Positions 44,085 through 56,702 of a DNA stretch of 64,000 nucleotides are shown here, piece by piece. Position numbers and translations under genes: made by a program. The DNA is from Prionace glauca (taxonomy: Eukaryota > Chordata > Chondrichthyes > Carcharhiniformes > Carcharhinidae), in the NCBI GenBank assembly GCA_037974335.1, contig CM075732.1, forward strand, positions 99,965,789-100,029,788, written 5' to 3'. Numbering within the stretch: the first letter of the stretch is position 1; each line of letters starts with the position of its first letter. Under the pieces are notes generated by a model, which was given only the letters and a program-made list of their open reading frames with translations, did no database searches and was not told where the DNA came from.

Positions 44085-47000
44085 AAAGAGTTATCTCCCA
44101 TCACGTGATCTTTCATCTGTCCTGTCGCACCCCCAGCCCCACTCCGCCAACTATTAGTTTGGTCTGTATATAAGTTGGGTGGTTCCTAAACCCGAGACAC
44201 TACACTTGTAGTGTCCCTTCCACCTCCTGTAACCTAAAGGGGGTGAGTGAATATCAGGCAAGCTCTTTCTTTCCTTTTCTTGTTTTATCTGCAAGTTATC
44301 CAGAGGGGATGGCGGGGAAGGCAGTGCAATGTTCCTCCTGCAGAATGTTCGAGGTGAGGGACACCATCAGTGACCCTGCTGATTTCACCTGTGGGAAGTG
44401 CCCCCATCTCCAGCTCCTCAAAAACTGCATTAGGGAACTGGAGCTGGAGCTGGATGAACTTCGGATCATTCGGGAGGCAGAGGTGGTCATAGATAGAAGC
44501 CTCATGGATGCAGTTACTCCGAAGAATGAAGATAGATGGTGACGGTGAGAGGGACTGGGAGGAAGCAGACAGTACAGGGATCCCCTGTGGTCGTTCCCCT
44601 CATCAACAAGTTACCGTGTTGAATGCTGTTGGGGGAGGAACGACCTACCATTGGTAAGCCAAGGTTATTGGATCTCCAGCACTGAATCCATCTCTGTGGC
44701 TCAGGAGGGAAGGGAGGAGAGCAGGAGAGCAATAGTTATTGGAGTCTCAATAGTTAGAGGGACAGATAGGAGGTTCTGCAGCAGCGAAAGAGACTCACGG
44801 ATGGTATGTTGCCCCCCAGTTGCAAGAGTCCATGACGTCTCGGACCGTGTTTTCAGGATCCTTAAGCGGGAAGAGGAACAGTCACAAGTCATGGTGCACA
44901 TCAGTACCAATGACATAGGTAAGGGAAGGTACGGTGATTTAAAACAGGAATTTAGGGAACTGGGATGGAAGCTGAGAGCCAGGATAAAGCATGTGGTCAT
45001 CTCTGGTTTGTTGCTGGTGCCACGTGCGAGTGAGCTGAGGAACAGGGAGAGAGTGCAGATTAACAAGTGTCTGCGGGGATGGTGTAGGAGAGAGGGTTTC
45101 ATTGACATGGACAATTGGGGAACATTCTGGGGAAGGTGGGACCTGTACAAATAGGACGGTTTGCACCTGAACCAGAGGGGCACCAATATCCTGGGAGGGA
45201 AATTTGCTACAGCTCTTTGTGAGAGTTGTGGGGGGCATTGCGGGGAGGGTGCATTTAAACTAATTTGTCAGGGGGATGGGAAAATGAACTGCAGTTCAAA
45301 AGCCAGTGTTAAGGGTAGTGAGGTACTGAGGAAACTTCCATGGTCACAGGAGTGTACAGGCAGACAGGATAGTGGGTTGAAGTGTTTCCATTTCAATGCA
45401 AGGAGCATCCAGAATAAGGAAGGTGAACTTGGAGCTTGGATTGGTACTTGGGACCATGATGTGTGACCATTCCAGAGACATGGTTAGAACAGGGACAGGA
45501 ATGTTTGTTGGCAGTTGTGGGGTATAGATGTTTCAGTAAGAGTGGGGAAGGTGGTAAAAGAGGTGGAGGAGCAGCATTGTTAATCAAGGATAGTTTAACG
45601 GCTGCTGAAAGGCATTTTGAGGGGGATCTGCCTACTGAGGTAATATGGGCTGGAGTTAGAAATAGGGAAGGATTGGTCACGTTGTTAGGAGTTTTCTATA
45701 GGCCCCCAAATAGTAACAGAGATGTAGAGGAGGAAATGGCAAAGCAGATTATGGATAGGTGTGGAGGTCACAGGGTAGTTATCATGGGTGAATTTACCTT
45801 TCCAAATTTTGATTGGAATCTTAAGAGTTCGAAAAGTTCGGATGGGACACTTTTTGTACAGTGTGTGCAGGAGGGTTTCCTGACACAATATGTGGATAAG
45901 CCGACAAGAGGTGGGGCCACATTGGACTTGGTACTGGGTAATGAACCGGGACAAGTGTTAGATTTATTTGTGGAGAGCACGTTGGAGATAGTGACCACAA
46001 TTCGGTGTCCTTCATTATTGCAATGGAGAGGGATAGGGTCACACGGCAGGGCAAGGTTTATAATTGGGGCAGGGGTAATTATGATGTGATTAGGCAAGAA
46101 TTAGGGAGCATAAAATGCGAACAGAAATTGTCAGGTATGGGCACAAATGAAAAGTGGAGCTTGTTCAAGGAACCAATACTGCGTGTCCTTGATAGGTATG
46201 TCCCTGTCAGGCAGGGAGGAAATGGCCGAGTGAGGGAACCATGGTTCACAAAGGAGGTTAAATGTCTTGTCAAGAGGGAAAAGGATGAGAAAACAAGGTT
46301 CACTTAGGTCACTTGAGGGTTACAAGATAGCAAGGAATGATTTGAGAAAAGGGCTTAGAGAGCTAGGAGGGGGCAGATAAATGAAAACCCCAAGGCTTTT
46401 TACTCTAATGTGAGAAACAAATGAATGACCAGGGTCAGGTTAGGGCCAGTCAAGGATAGTCGTGGGAACTTGTGCATGGAGTCAAAAGAGATAGGAGAGG
46501 CGTTGAATGAATACTTTTCTTCAATGTTCACTAAGGAGAGGGGCCATGTTTTTCAGGATGAGTGAGTGATACAGGATGGAGGAGGTAGATGTTCTGAGGG
46601 AAGATGTGTTAGCAATTTTAAAAAAACCTGAAGGTTGAAAAGTCCCCTGGGCCAAATGGGATACATCCCAGGATAGGTTGGGAGGCATGGAATGAGATAG
46701 TGGAGCCTTTAGCTTTAATCTTTGGATCCTCAATGTCCACAGGGATTGTGCTAGAGGATTGGAAAGTGGTGAATGTTGTTCCTCTCTTCAAGAAAGGAAA
46801 TAAGGATGTCTCTGGTAATTATAGGCCAGTTAGTCTTACTTCTGTGATCGGTAAGTTTGTGAGAAGAGTCCTGAGGGATAAGATTTCTGACCATTTGCTC
46901 AGATGCGGCATAATCCAGGATACACAGCATGGTTTCGTGAGGGGTCTGTCTTCTGACACAAATTTGATTGAATTCTTTGAGGAAGTAACTAAGTATGTAG

Positions 47001-47371
47001 ACAAAGGTAGAGCAGTTGATGTTGTATACATGGATTTTAGTTAGGCATTGAATAAGGTTTGGTAGCCTCATGAAGAAAGTAAGGTGGTGTTGGATTATAG
47101 GAAATTTGGCTGATTGGATAAGTAACAGGCTATCTCATAGAAGACAGAGGGTGGTGGCGGAGGGGCTGAAGGGAGGGTTAGTAAATTTGTTGATGACACG
47201 AAGATTGGTGGAGTAGTGGATGAGGTGGAGGGCTCTTGTAGGCTGCAAAGAAACATTGATAGGATGCAGAGCTGGGCAGAGAAGGGACAGATGGATTTTA
47301 ACCCTGATAAGTGCGAGGTGATTCATTTTGATCAGACATTTGGTAGATCTTGGGGTTTTTCTCAACAGATC
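44085..47371 (+). mobile_element. LINE B2: CR1-group with 5' region, ORF1 and most of ORF2
   Basis: 44085-44308 is a 5' untranslated region with GTATATAAG (TATA-like) near 44170. ORF1 starts at 44309 (MAGKAVQCSSCRMFEV), with a C-x2-C ... C-x2-C zinc pair (CSSC, CGKC) and a leucine- and glutamate-rich coiled-coil-like stretch to 44542; the SGNH esterase follows (44651-45154: RRAIVIGVSIVRGTDRR, VMVHISTNDIG, KHVVISGLL, then GLHLNQRGTNILG). ORF2: endonuclease 45380-46080 and reverse transcriptase 46520 on. Near 47155 about 100 bases including VPQGS are missing. It is split by LINE A7. Confidence 0.9.
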
Positions 47372-48371
47372 TGATGTATCTCAACAGATAGATGATCTGG
47401 AGGAGGGAACCGAGTGCAGGGTGTCGAAATTTGCTGATGACACCAAGAATGGGGGAAAGGCAAATTGTGCGGAGGGTGTGGAGAGTCTGCAGAAGGATCT
47501 AGATAGGCTGGGCGAATGGGCCAGGAAATGGCAAATGGAATTTAATGTTGGCAAGTGTGAGGTGGTCCACTTTGGTAGGAAGAATGGTAGGAAGGACTAT
47601 TACTTACGTGGCAAAAAACTGCAGCAGGCGACGGTGCAGAGGGACCTCGGGGTCCTTGTGCATGAGTCGCAAAAACCCAGCCTGCAGGTGCAGCAGGTGG
47701 TCAGGAAGGCGAATGGGATGCTGGCCTTCATAGCGAGGGGGATTGAATATAAAAGTAGAGAGGTCTTGCTGCAGCTGTATAGGGCAATGGTGAGGCCGCA
47801 GCTGGCGTACTGTGTGCAGTTTTGGGCACCACACCTGCGCAAGGATATTTTGGCCTTGGAGGGAGTGCAGAGGAGGTTTACTAGGCTGATACCGGAGTTG
47901 AGGGGATTGAGCTATGAGGAGAGGCTGAATAAACTAGGCTTGTACTCGTTAAAGTTTAGAAGAATGAGGGGAGATCTCATTGAGACGTATAAGATGATGA
48001 ATGGGATGGATAGGATAGAGGTGGAGAGACTCTTCCCGCTCAGAAAGGACAGTAGGACTAGGGGGCACAGCCTCAAGATAAAGGGGAGGCAGTTTAGAAC
48101 AGAGTTGAGGAGGAACTTCTTCACTCAAAGGGTGGTGAATCTCTGGAAATCTTTGCCCGTTGAAGTGGTGGAGGCTGCCTCGCTGAATATTTTTAAGATT
48201 CGGGTTGATGGGTTTTTGATAAGAGAAGGGATTAAGGGTTATGGGGAGAGGGCGGGAAGGTGGAACTGAGCCACGACAGATCAGCCATGATCTTATTGAA
48301 TGGCAGGGCAGGCTCGAAGGGCTAGATGGCCTACTCCTGCTCCTATTTCTTATGTTCTTATGTTCTTATGA
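47372..48371 (+). mobile_element. LINE A7: CR1-group, nested in LINE B2, right copy only
   Basis: An open frame (47385-48269) runs from IDDLEEGTECRVSKFADDTK to GYGERAGRWN without a break, then the 3' part and TTCTTATG repeats to 48370. It is 5'-truncated. LINE B1 in the left copy has no insertion at the corresponding place (near 5115), so it arrived after the duplication. A short repeat (gatct) borders it on both sides. Confidence 0.9.
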
Positions 48372-49045
48372 TCTCTGAAGGTTGCCACTCAAGTATATAG
48401 ATCCGGGAAGGGGGCTTATAGTGTGTGAGCGTTTATCAACAGGGGTTTGAGTTTAAGAGCCGTGGGGTTAAGCTGCAACTGTACAGGACCTTGGTGAGAC
48501 CACATTTGGAATATTGTGTGCAGTTCTGGTCACCTCACTATAAGAAGGTTGTGGGAGCACTGGAGAGAGTGCAGAGGAGATTTACCAGGATGCTGCCTGG
48601 TTTGGAGGGTAGGTCTTATGAGGAAAGGTTGAGGGAGCTGGGGCCTTTCCCTTTAAAGAGGAGGAGGATGGGAGGCGACTTAACAGAAGTTCATAAGATG
48701 ATGAGGGGAGTAGATAGAGTCAACATTCAGAGACTATTTCCTCAGACGGATGTAGCTGTTACTTGGGGGCATAACAAAAAGGTTCATGGTGTGAGATATA
48801 GGAGGGATGTCCGAGGTAGATTCTTTACTCAGAGAGTGGTTGGGGTGTGGAATGCACTGCCTGCTGTGATAGTGGAGTCGGACACTTTAGGAACTTTCAA
48901 GCAGTTATTGGATAGGCACATGGAGCACTCCAGAATGATAGGGAGTGGGATAGACTGATCTTGGGTTTGTACATAGCTCGGCACAACATCGAGGGCCGAA
49001 GGGCCTGTACTGTGCTGTACTGTTCTATGTTTCTATGTTCTACAG
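48372..49045 (+). mobile_element. LINE B2, 3' end
   Basis: ORF2 resumes: FINRG-type start near 48430, LEYCVQFWSPHYKKVVGALE, RRFTRMLPGLEGRSYEERLR, RGRFFTQRVVGVWNALPAVI, stop at 48958; tail with TTCTATG repeats to about 49045. Confidence 0.88.
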
Positions 49046-49689
49046 TGAGTTGAAAAGAGTGAAAGAACACACAAACCACAGCTCCAACACCTTATTTTTG
49101 TTTGTCCATTTATCAGCCTCTATCGTCACACCACATTTCAAACCCATGGAAGGTCAAAATGCAAAAGCTGATACCAGATTGGTGCAAACTCAGATCAACA
49201 ACAACACCCTGCATTTGTGTAGCACCCTTAACTTAGCAACACATTCCCAGGGTTCCACACACGACAGCAGGAAATATCCGTCAGTGAAAATCCACGACAC
49301 AACTCAGGAATTCAATTCCGTTTCTGTTTTTATTCAATAAAAATGGAACACAAAGCTCGTATCAGTAATGTTCACCATAAAACTCTCAATGTTCATGCAA
49401 AACAAACTGTAATTTCTAATTAAAACAGAAAGTGCTGGATAAACTCAGCAGGTCTGGCAGCGTCTGCGGAGAGAGAAACAGAGTTAATGTTTCGAGTCTG
49501 TGTGATTCTTCTACAGAACTGAAGGATAGAAATGTGATGAAGGAGAGAGTTGGAGAGGGGGGTGGAGGAGGTGGAGCAGAATAGAAGGTCAGCGATAGGT
49601 CAGAGCTAAGGAGAGATTGACAAAGATATCAGGAATATAAGAGAAAGGGAGTGTTAATGGGAGTGTTAAAGTCTAAAGAAGGTGTTCGA
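49046..49689. repeat. Interspersed repeat fragments, right copy
   Basis: Counterpart of 5786-6436 with the same repeat modules (ctgcatttgtgtagcaccct near 49210; gcaggtctggcagcgtctgc near 49448). No coding potential seen. Confidence 0.5.
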
Positions 49690-50705
49690 GACGTAGAGTC
49701 AGAGAGATTTACAGCATGGAAACAGGCCTCTGATGAACAACAATGTCTTGCATTTGTGTAGCACCCTTAACATAGCAACACATTCCCAGGGTTCCACACA
49801 GGACATCCTTCCTGTAATGTGGTGACCAGAAATCAACTCAGGATCCTGTGCCGAACATGAGGCCAAATTAATCTCATCCCTTCTGCCTGTCCTTGCTCCA
49901 TATCTCACTATTCCTTGCAGATTCATGTGCTTCTCTAAAAGCCCCTTAAACCTCCCCATCGTCTCTGTTTCCACTCCCACCCCTGGCAGCACGTTCCAGA
50001 CACCAACCATCCTCTGTGGAAAAAACTCGCCCCTCACGTCTCCTTTGAACTTCCCCTCTCTCCCATTAAGTGCGTGTCCCTTCGTATTAGAGATTTCAAC
50101 TCTGGGAAAAAGATTCTGACTGTCAACCCTATCTATACCTCTCATCATTTTATAGACTTCTATCAGGTCTCCCCTCAGCCTCCGTCACTCCATAGAAAAC
50201 AAGCCTAGTTTGTCCAGCCTCTCCTTACAGCTCATTGTCTCTAATCCAGGCATCATCCTGGTAAACCTCTTCTGCACCCTCTCCAAAGAATCCACATCCT
50301 TCCTGTAATGTGACAAATAGAACTGACTGCAAGTCTCTAAGTGTGGCCGAACCAAAGCTTTATAAACTGCGACATGACACCCTGACCCTTGTACTCAATG
50401 CCCCGACCAATAATGGCAAGCATGACATTCACCTTCTTTACCAGCCTATCGACATGTGTGACCACTTTCAGGGAGCTATGGACTTGAACCCCAAGATCCC
50501 TCTGTACATCAGTGCTGTTCAGGGTCCTGCCATTAACTGTATATTTACCCTTAACATTTGATGACCCAAAGTGCAGCACATCACACTTGCCCGGATTAAA
50601 CTCCATCTGCCATTTCTCCACCCATATCAGCAGCTGATCTCTATCGCGCTGCATCTTTTGACAATCTTTTACACTACAGCGTGTGTTTAACCCACACCCA
50701 TTCAC
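49690..50705 (-). mobile_element. LINE C copy 2, uninterrupted
   Basis: Same element as 6437-7105 plus 9611-9962, without LINE A3: MMRGIDRVDSQNLFPRVEIS and GEFFPQRMVGVWNVLPG at the 3' side, then NPGKCDVLHFGSSNVKGKY and RDLGVQVHSS at the 5' side. The frame is broken in several places. It preserves the pre-insertion site aaccaaagctttataaactg near 50355. Confidence 0.85.
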
Positions 50706-51545
50706 CGCGATGGAAGCAGAACATTCACTTTTGCTGGCTGCTCATTGCCGTGGTTTCTGTGGTCAGCCTGCTCTAACTGTGCTGTTCATTGGCTCCTCAC
50801 ATCAGCTGGAGCCTGACATCCAGAGTATTTAGTACCACTTAAAGCTCAACTATAGGAGCATTGCCACTGCTGGTGATGCTGGGATCATTCACAATACTCT
50901 GCAATGTAGGGCCCACCCTGGGGGGGGAGGGGAGAGAAACAGGGGGAGACACACGGAAACTACAGACCCCAACTGAACCCCGAGAGAGTTTTGACGTGAG
51001 CCAGTGGGTTGACGGGAGAGGGATGTAAGGGGATGTTTGTGAATGGAGAAAAGATGGAAAGAGCTTCCTTTGCCTTCCAGGATGATGCTGGAGTAGTGAA
51101 TGGTTTTGGGAGGGGATAGCAGGGTCTGATGGTGCCTGAGTGGCCCATCCAATGATGCCAATGATTGGTGAAACCAGTTGTAGCCGTTGCTCTCTGTGAG
51201 CCTTGGATTGAAGGGAGTGAGGTGGATTCATCCCAAGGGGAATAACCATGGGGAAAGAGAGGATTTTACTGATGACAATGGCCTCAAAGGTGGGGCTGAA
51301 GGTGTGATTGAGCAGAACAGTGGCTCCAAATGGAGAGGCAAAGGCTGGCCCACTAAGTGTCTGAAAGCTCCTTTAGAAATTACTGACAGATTTTAGGAAT
51401 TATACCGGAAACCAAACCATTCTTTAAGTTGAATCGAGTTCAATTCCCGGCCAATCAGGATCCAATGGGAATGCTGCAACAGTCTAATGGGGCTGAATGT
51501 CCATAAAATACACACGTTTCTATACAGCAAATACACCTGTAATAC
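50706..51545. other. Non-coding stretch shared by both copies, right copy
   Basis: Matches 9963-10790. Nothing recognisable apart from short frames without motifs. Confidence 0.5.
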
Positions 51546-52822
51546 ACCTCAAGGGCAGGTCGTGCCTTACGAGCCTAGTTGAGTTCTTCGATAATGTGAC
51601 TGAACACATTGACGAAGGAAGTGCCGTGGACGTAGTGTACATGGACTTCAGCAAGGCTTTTGATAAGGTCCCCCATGCAAGACTTCTTGAGAAGGTGAGA
51701 GGGCATGGGATCCAAGGGCCTTTGGCCTTGTGGATCCAGAACTGGCTTGCCTGCAGAAGGCAGAGAGTGGTTGTGGATGGGTCTTTATCGGAATGGAGGT
51801 CAGTCACCAGTGGGGTGCCCCAGGGATCTGTTCTGGGACCCTTGTTGTTTGTCATTTTCATAAATGACCTGGATGAGGAAGTGGAGGGATGGGTTAGCAA
51901 ATTCGCTGATGACACGAAGGTCGGCGGTGTTGTGGATGGTCTGGAAGGATGTCAAAAGTTGCAGCAGGACATAGATAGGATGCAGGAATGGGCGGAGAAG
52001 TGGCAGATGGACTTCAACGCGGATAAATGTGTAGTAGTCCATTTCGGCAGAACCAACGGGATGAACGAGTACACTATTAAGGGCAGGGGTCTTAGTAGCG
52101 TTGAAGAGCAGAAGGATCTCGGGGTCCGGGTTCACAGGACTCTTAAATCGGCCTCGCAGGTGGAGGAGGTGGTCAAGAAGGCGTATGGTGTACTGGCCTT
52201 CATTAATCGAGGGATTGAGTTTAGGAGTCGGGAGGTAATGCTGCAACTTTACAGGACCCTCGTCAGGCCTCATTTGGAGTACTGTGCGCAGTTCTGGTCG
52301 CCTCACTATAGGAAAGACGTAGAAGCTATTGAAAGGGTGCAGAGGAGATTTACAAGGATGTTGCCTGGACTGGGAGGCATGCCTTATGAAGATAGGTTGA
52401 GGGAGCTGGGACTCTTTTCCCTGGAGAGGCGAAGGTTGAGAGGCGACCTGATAGAAGTTTATAAAATGTTGAGAGGAATAGATAGGGTGGACTCTCAGAG
52501 GCTATTTCCCCGGGTTGAAATGGTCGCTACGAGAGGACACAGATTTAAGGTGCGGGGAGGGAAGTACAGAGGTGATGTTAGGGGTAAGTTTTTCACTCAG
52601 AGGGTAGTGAGTGATTGGAATCGGCTGCCGTCGTCGGTGGTGGAGGCAAACTCGCTGGGGTCTTTTAAAAGACTTCTGGATGAGTATATGGGGTTTAATG
52701 GGATTGGGGGTTATAGATAGGTCTATAGATTGGTGGGGTTGATGCGATCGGCGCAACTCGAGGGCCGAAGGGCCTGTTTGTGCTGTAATGTTCTATGTTC
52801 TATGTTCTATGTTCTATGTTCC
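51546..52822 (+). mobile_element. LINE D2: CR1-group, right copy only, long open frame
   Basis: The frame 51497-52720 (element part from about 51550, near 390 residues) holds GRSCLTSLVEFFDNVTEHID, YMDFSKAFDKVPHARL, SGVPQGSVLGPLLF, SKFADDTKVGG (catalytic pair intact), LEYCAQFWSPHYRKD, FFTQRVVSDWNRLP and ends GFNGIGGYR. The tail has TTCTATG repeats at 52788-52818. TGTAAT occurs at both borders and the left copy has one TGTAAT at the empty site (near 10796), so this is a target duplication of at least 6 bp. 5'-truncated, otherwise unbroken. Confidence 0.93.
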
Positions 52823-53439
52823 ATGTAATCTGCTTCACCCTGAACTCAATATTATTAAGAATAAATCCAGGCTGATGATCAGTGAACTGGATATTTAGTT
52901 GAAGATTGGTTTTATTAGTGAGTTGAAAAGAGTAAGAGATACACAAACCACAGCTCCAACACCTTATTTTTGTTTGTCCATTTATCAGCCTCTATCTTCA
53001 CTCACACCACATTTCAAACCCATGGAAGGTCAAAATGCAACAGCTGATTGTTGCAAACTCCGATCAACAACAACACCCTGCATTTGTGTAGCACCCTTAT
53101 CCCTAAACCCCAGCAGGATGGTAGGTTGGTGATGGCGAGAGTCAATGTTGTTTGGAACGGTTTACAGGAGGCCATGAATGTTGACATCAATGTTGACATC
53201 ATGAATTTATTATTCGAAAATTCACTTTGACATCAGTATTCCATTTTGGGAAGTAAAATAAGGAGCTCAGATTGTTTGGAAATGAAGAATGTAAATAGAT
53301 ATGGGAGGATCTGGGAGAATAAACACACAGATCACTGACAGGAAAAACACAGACCAATAAGGTCATCACAAAAACAAAACAAAGGCTGAGTTTTATTTCT
53401 CGAGGGATAGGATTGAAAAGTAGTGACGTTTCACTGAGC
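52823..53439. other. Junction region of the right copy
   Basis: 52823-52915 continues the unique sequence seen at 10797-10890; 52916-53100 is the repeat module also at 5790-5980; from 53101 the sequence matches 14155 onward. Thus about 3.2 kb of the left copy (10920-14140) has no counterpart here. No gene seen. Confidence 0.55.
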
Positions 53440-54100
53440 TGTTATCAATCCTCACTTCCTCACCATTTGGACCACAGTGTACATTTCTGGTCACTATTTT
53501 AGAAAGAAGATGGAGAGGCTTTGAAGAAAGTACAAAGAGGATTCACAAAGATCAGACCAGGACTGGATTTTATTCCAGTCAGGAAAAGATAATTGGGCTG
53601 GGTTCTTTTCTCTTGTAAAGAGAAGACAAATGATTATTTACAAATTCATTCACGGGATGTGGGTGTCAGTGGCTGGGCCAGCATTTATTACCCATCACTA
53701 ACTACCCTCCATCTCAGCAGGCATTGTTCAGACTCAACCACATTGCTGTGGCTCTGGAGTCACATGTCGGCCAGACCGGGTAAGGACGGCAGATTTCCTT
53801 CCCGAAAGGACATGAGTGATCTAATGGAGATGTTTAAAATGATGGAAGGTTTTGATAGCGTGACAGAGAGAGTCTCCATTTTTGGAGAAGAATGAAAAGA
53901 GAGAGCATCGATATCAGATAGTCACTAATCAATCCAATGGGAAATGGAGAAGAAAGATCTTTCCCCAGAGAGTGGTCAGAATGTGGAACTCACAGCAAGT
54001 GGCTCAAGTGTTCCGATGCAGCGGATGTCACTGCTGAACAAGTCAGAGGCCAGGGTGGAAGCTGGTTTGATGGATTTTTTATTTGGATCCATGGATGGAG
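53440..54100 (+). mobile_element. Old CR1-group 3' fragment with inserted repeat, right copy
   Basis: Counterpart of 14485-15140 with the same nested repeat at 53645-53810. Only scattered base differences. Confidence 0.55.
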
Positions 54101-55299
54101 CTGCTGAACAGAGTGACAGGACTGCCAATCAACTCTTAACAAAAGATCAAACATTTATTCAAGAAAAGATTGGCTATAACACACTATTCCTTCACCCAGC
54201 TAGACTTTTACAGATATGTACAGATTGTTAGGGATAACACAAGTTACTAAATGCTATCTCAAACTCGAATATGCTCAGTAAGCACACAGTCCATATAAAC
54301 CAAGAGAAAAGTTGTGGTCAGAAATCCCACACTCTGAAACTAAGTGACAGCTGTCATCAAAACAATTTCTGTTGATTTCTCTTCCATTCTACCATTGGCC
54401 TCACTGGTTCTCTGACTTTCACATGAGGATTTCCAATCACTGCTCTTGAAGAACATGCCTTGGAATCTTCTCCCAAATTACGCTTTTACTTCCTGTCATC
54501 ACCAAGGATCTACCTCCAGGGTTTCAACCTCTCCTTCTGGTATTCCTCTGCCCCGGATTGCCACATACATCCTAGCTTCACCTCCCACACACTCTCTCAG
54601 ATGCCCAGTTGTGCCAACAGAACACAACTGCTTCACAGGCTGCACTGACTTGTTACCAATCTTCCACTCGCTGACATGCCCCAGGTCTGTACCCTGCAGC
54701 TCTGTCTTTAACTTGGAGCCTCTCTCTCTGCTCCTGACTTCACTGAACACAATCTTTTCCCAGATTTCTGTCGTTCATTCCTTTATCTTCACAGTTTTCC
54801 TATGACTCTGTTCTGTCCCATTCCCTGGTCTTGAGGACTTTCTGTTCTGTAGCTTGGGGCTAGCTTTCTGTCCCTGTGCATTGTCCCACATTTTCTAGCA
54901 GTTTCTGAGAGAGTTGCTTACTCCTGGGTTACTTTCTTTCAACTGAACGAACTGCTCGGACTGTCTGTGTGTGGCCCCTGGTTACTGAGCAATTGCCTCT
55001 TTATTTAACCCTGTATTAGCTTTAACATTGTAAAACCATCATTACAATGCAGACATCTAATCCGTGCTACAGACTCGCAAGCAACTTTGAAAAATGAAAC
55101 TAAAATTGAAGATTTAACCCTTTTAGCACAAATACAGAATCACAGAATGAAGGTTAATTAAAACGAGAACTTATTTCAAATCCCCACAAATACAAATATA
55201 AATGATTTAAAACCTGCTCCATTTCCTCATTGATGGGATTGGCATCGATACAGTTCAGGGAAAGTTAGTCAGCAAATGAGGAAGAGTGGTGGGATTTTT
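54101..55299. other. Unassigned sequence shared by both copies, right copy
   Basis: Matches 15141-16344. No coding region or named repeat recognised. Confidence 0.4.
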
Positions 55300-55855
55300 T
55301 TGATTCGTTCCCAGGAGATGGGCATCATTGGCTGGTCAGCATTTATTGTCCATCCCTAGTTGCCCTGGAGAAGGTGGTGGTGAGCTGCCTTCTTGAATCG
55401 CTGCAGTCCATGTTCTGTGGGTTGACCCTCAATGCCGTTAGGGAGGGAATTCCAGGATTGTGACCCAGTGACTGTGAAGGAACAGTGATATATTTCCAAG
55501 TCAGGATGGTGAGTGACTCGGAGGGGAACTTGCAGGTGGTGGCGTTCCCCTATATCTGCTGCCCTTGTCCTTTCAGATGGAAGTGGTCGTGGGTTTGGAA
55601 GATGCTGTTAAAGGATTTTTGGTGAATTGCTATTGGGTGTTTTGTGACATGTAATTAGTGAATAGGCTTTGGGGAGTCAGAAATTGTGTTACTATTTGTA
55701 AAATTCCCTCTCTCTGACCTGCTCTGGTGATCACAGTATTGATAAGGCCAGTCCAGTTCAGTGCCTGCTGAATAGTAACCTCCATGATGTTGATAGTTGG
55801 AGATTCAGTGATGGTGATGCCATTGAATGCCAAGGGGAGATGGTTAGATGCTCTC
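55300..55855 (-). mobile_element. Rex1/Babar-like LINE 3' part, right copy
   Basis: Counterpart of 16345-16900; the minus strand again reads GITITESPTINIMEVTIQQA and VITRAGQREGILQIVTQFLT. Confidence 0.7.
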
Positions 55856-56224
55856 TGGTTGGAGATGGTCTTTGCCTGGCACCCGTGTGGTGTGAATGTT
55901 ACTTACCAGTTGTCAGCCCAAGACTGAATGTTGTCCGATTTTGCTACATATGGGCACAGATTGTGTCGGCTTTGATGGGCTGAATGGCCTATTTCTGTGT
56001 GTATATTCTACACAGCTCTATGAAATCTGAGGTACACTGCTCACCTGGATTTTCTAATATAGTCGAGTATAAAACTACTGATAGAAAAAAACTCAAGCTA
56101 AAAATTAGAGTGATAATTAGGGAGATTGAAATCTGAAGTTTACTGTAATAAACACCATCTGGAATTTCTTTCAGCCCCACACAAACCTCCTCGATCCTAT
56201 TGACCATCCGACCACACTTCTGGA

Positions 56225-56702
56225 GTCAGTAATCACCATGAGAATGGCTGCAGGGATGAGGAACTGGGAAATTGGAGAAATTGGGACTCTTCTCCTTGGG
56301 GAAGAGAACATTGAGAGGAGATTGAATCGAGATGTTCAAAATCAGGAGGAGTATGGATGGAGTGGATCGGGAGAAACTGTTCCCACTGCTGGAAGGATGG
56401 AGAAGCAGAGGATACAGATTTAAAGTAATTATCACAGGAAACAATGGTGACACCAGGAGAAACCTTTTGACCCAGCGACTGGGTAAGAGCTGGAATGCAC
56501 TGCCTGAGAGAGTGCGGTGGATGAAGGGTTAATCAAGGATTTCAAAGGGGAATTGGATCCTTATCTGAAAGGCAAATGTTGACAAAGCTATGGGAAAAGG
56601 CAGGGGAGTGACATTTGGTGAATTGCTCCTTCAGGAGGTCAGCAGAGACACCGAGCTGAATGGCCTCATTCTGTACTGGAGCCATTCTCTGGTTCTGTGA
56701 AA
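56225..56702 (+). mobile_element. CR1-group LINE 3' fragment, right copy
   Basis: Counterpart of 17255-17760 (MFKIRRSMDGVDREKLFPL, LGKSWNALPERV), with a deletion of about 25 bases near 56265 relative to the left copy. 56703-57425 is unassigned sequence matching 17761-18480. Confidence 0.7.

Noticed and set aside
44243-44542. Small zinc-pair protein as a host gene
   Set aside because: It is directly followed by the esterase and ORF2 of LINE B2 in the same orientation, so it is the element's ORF1.
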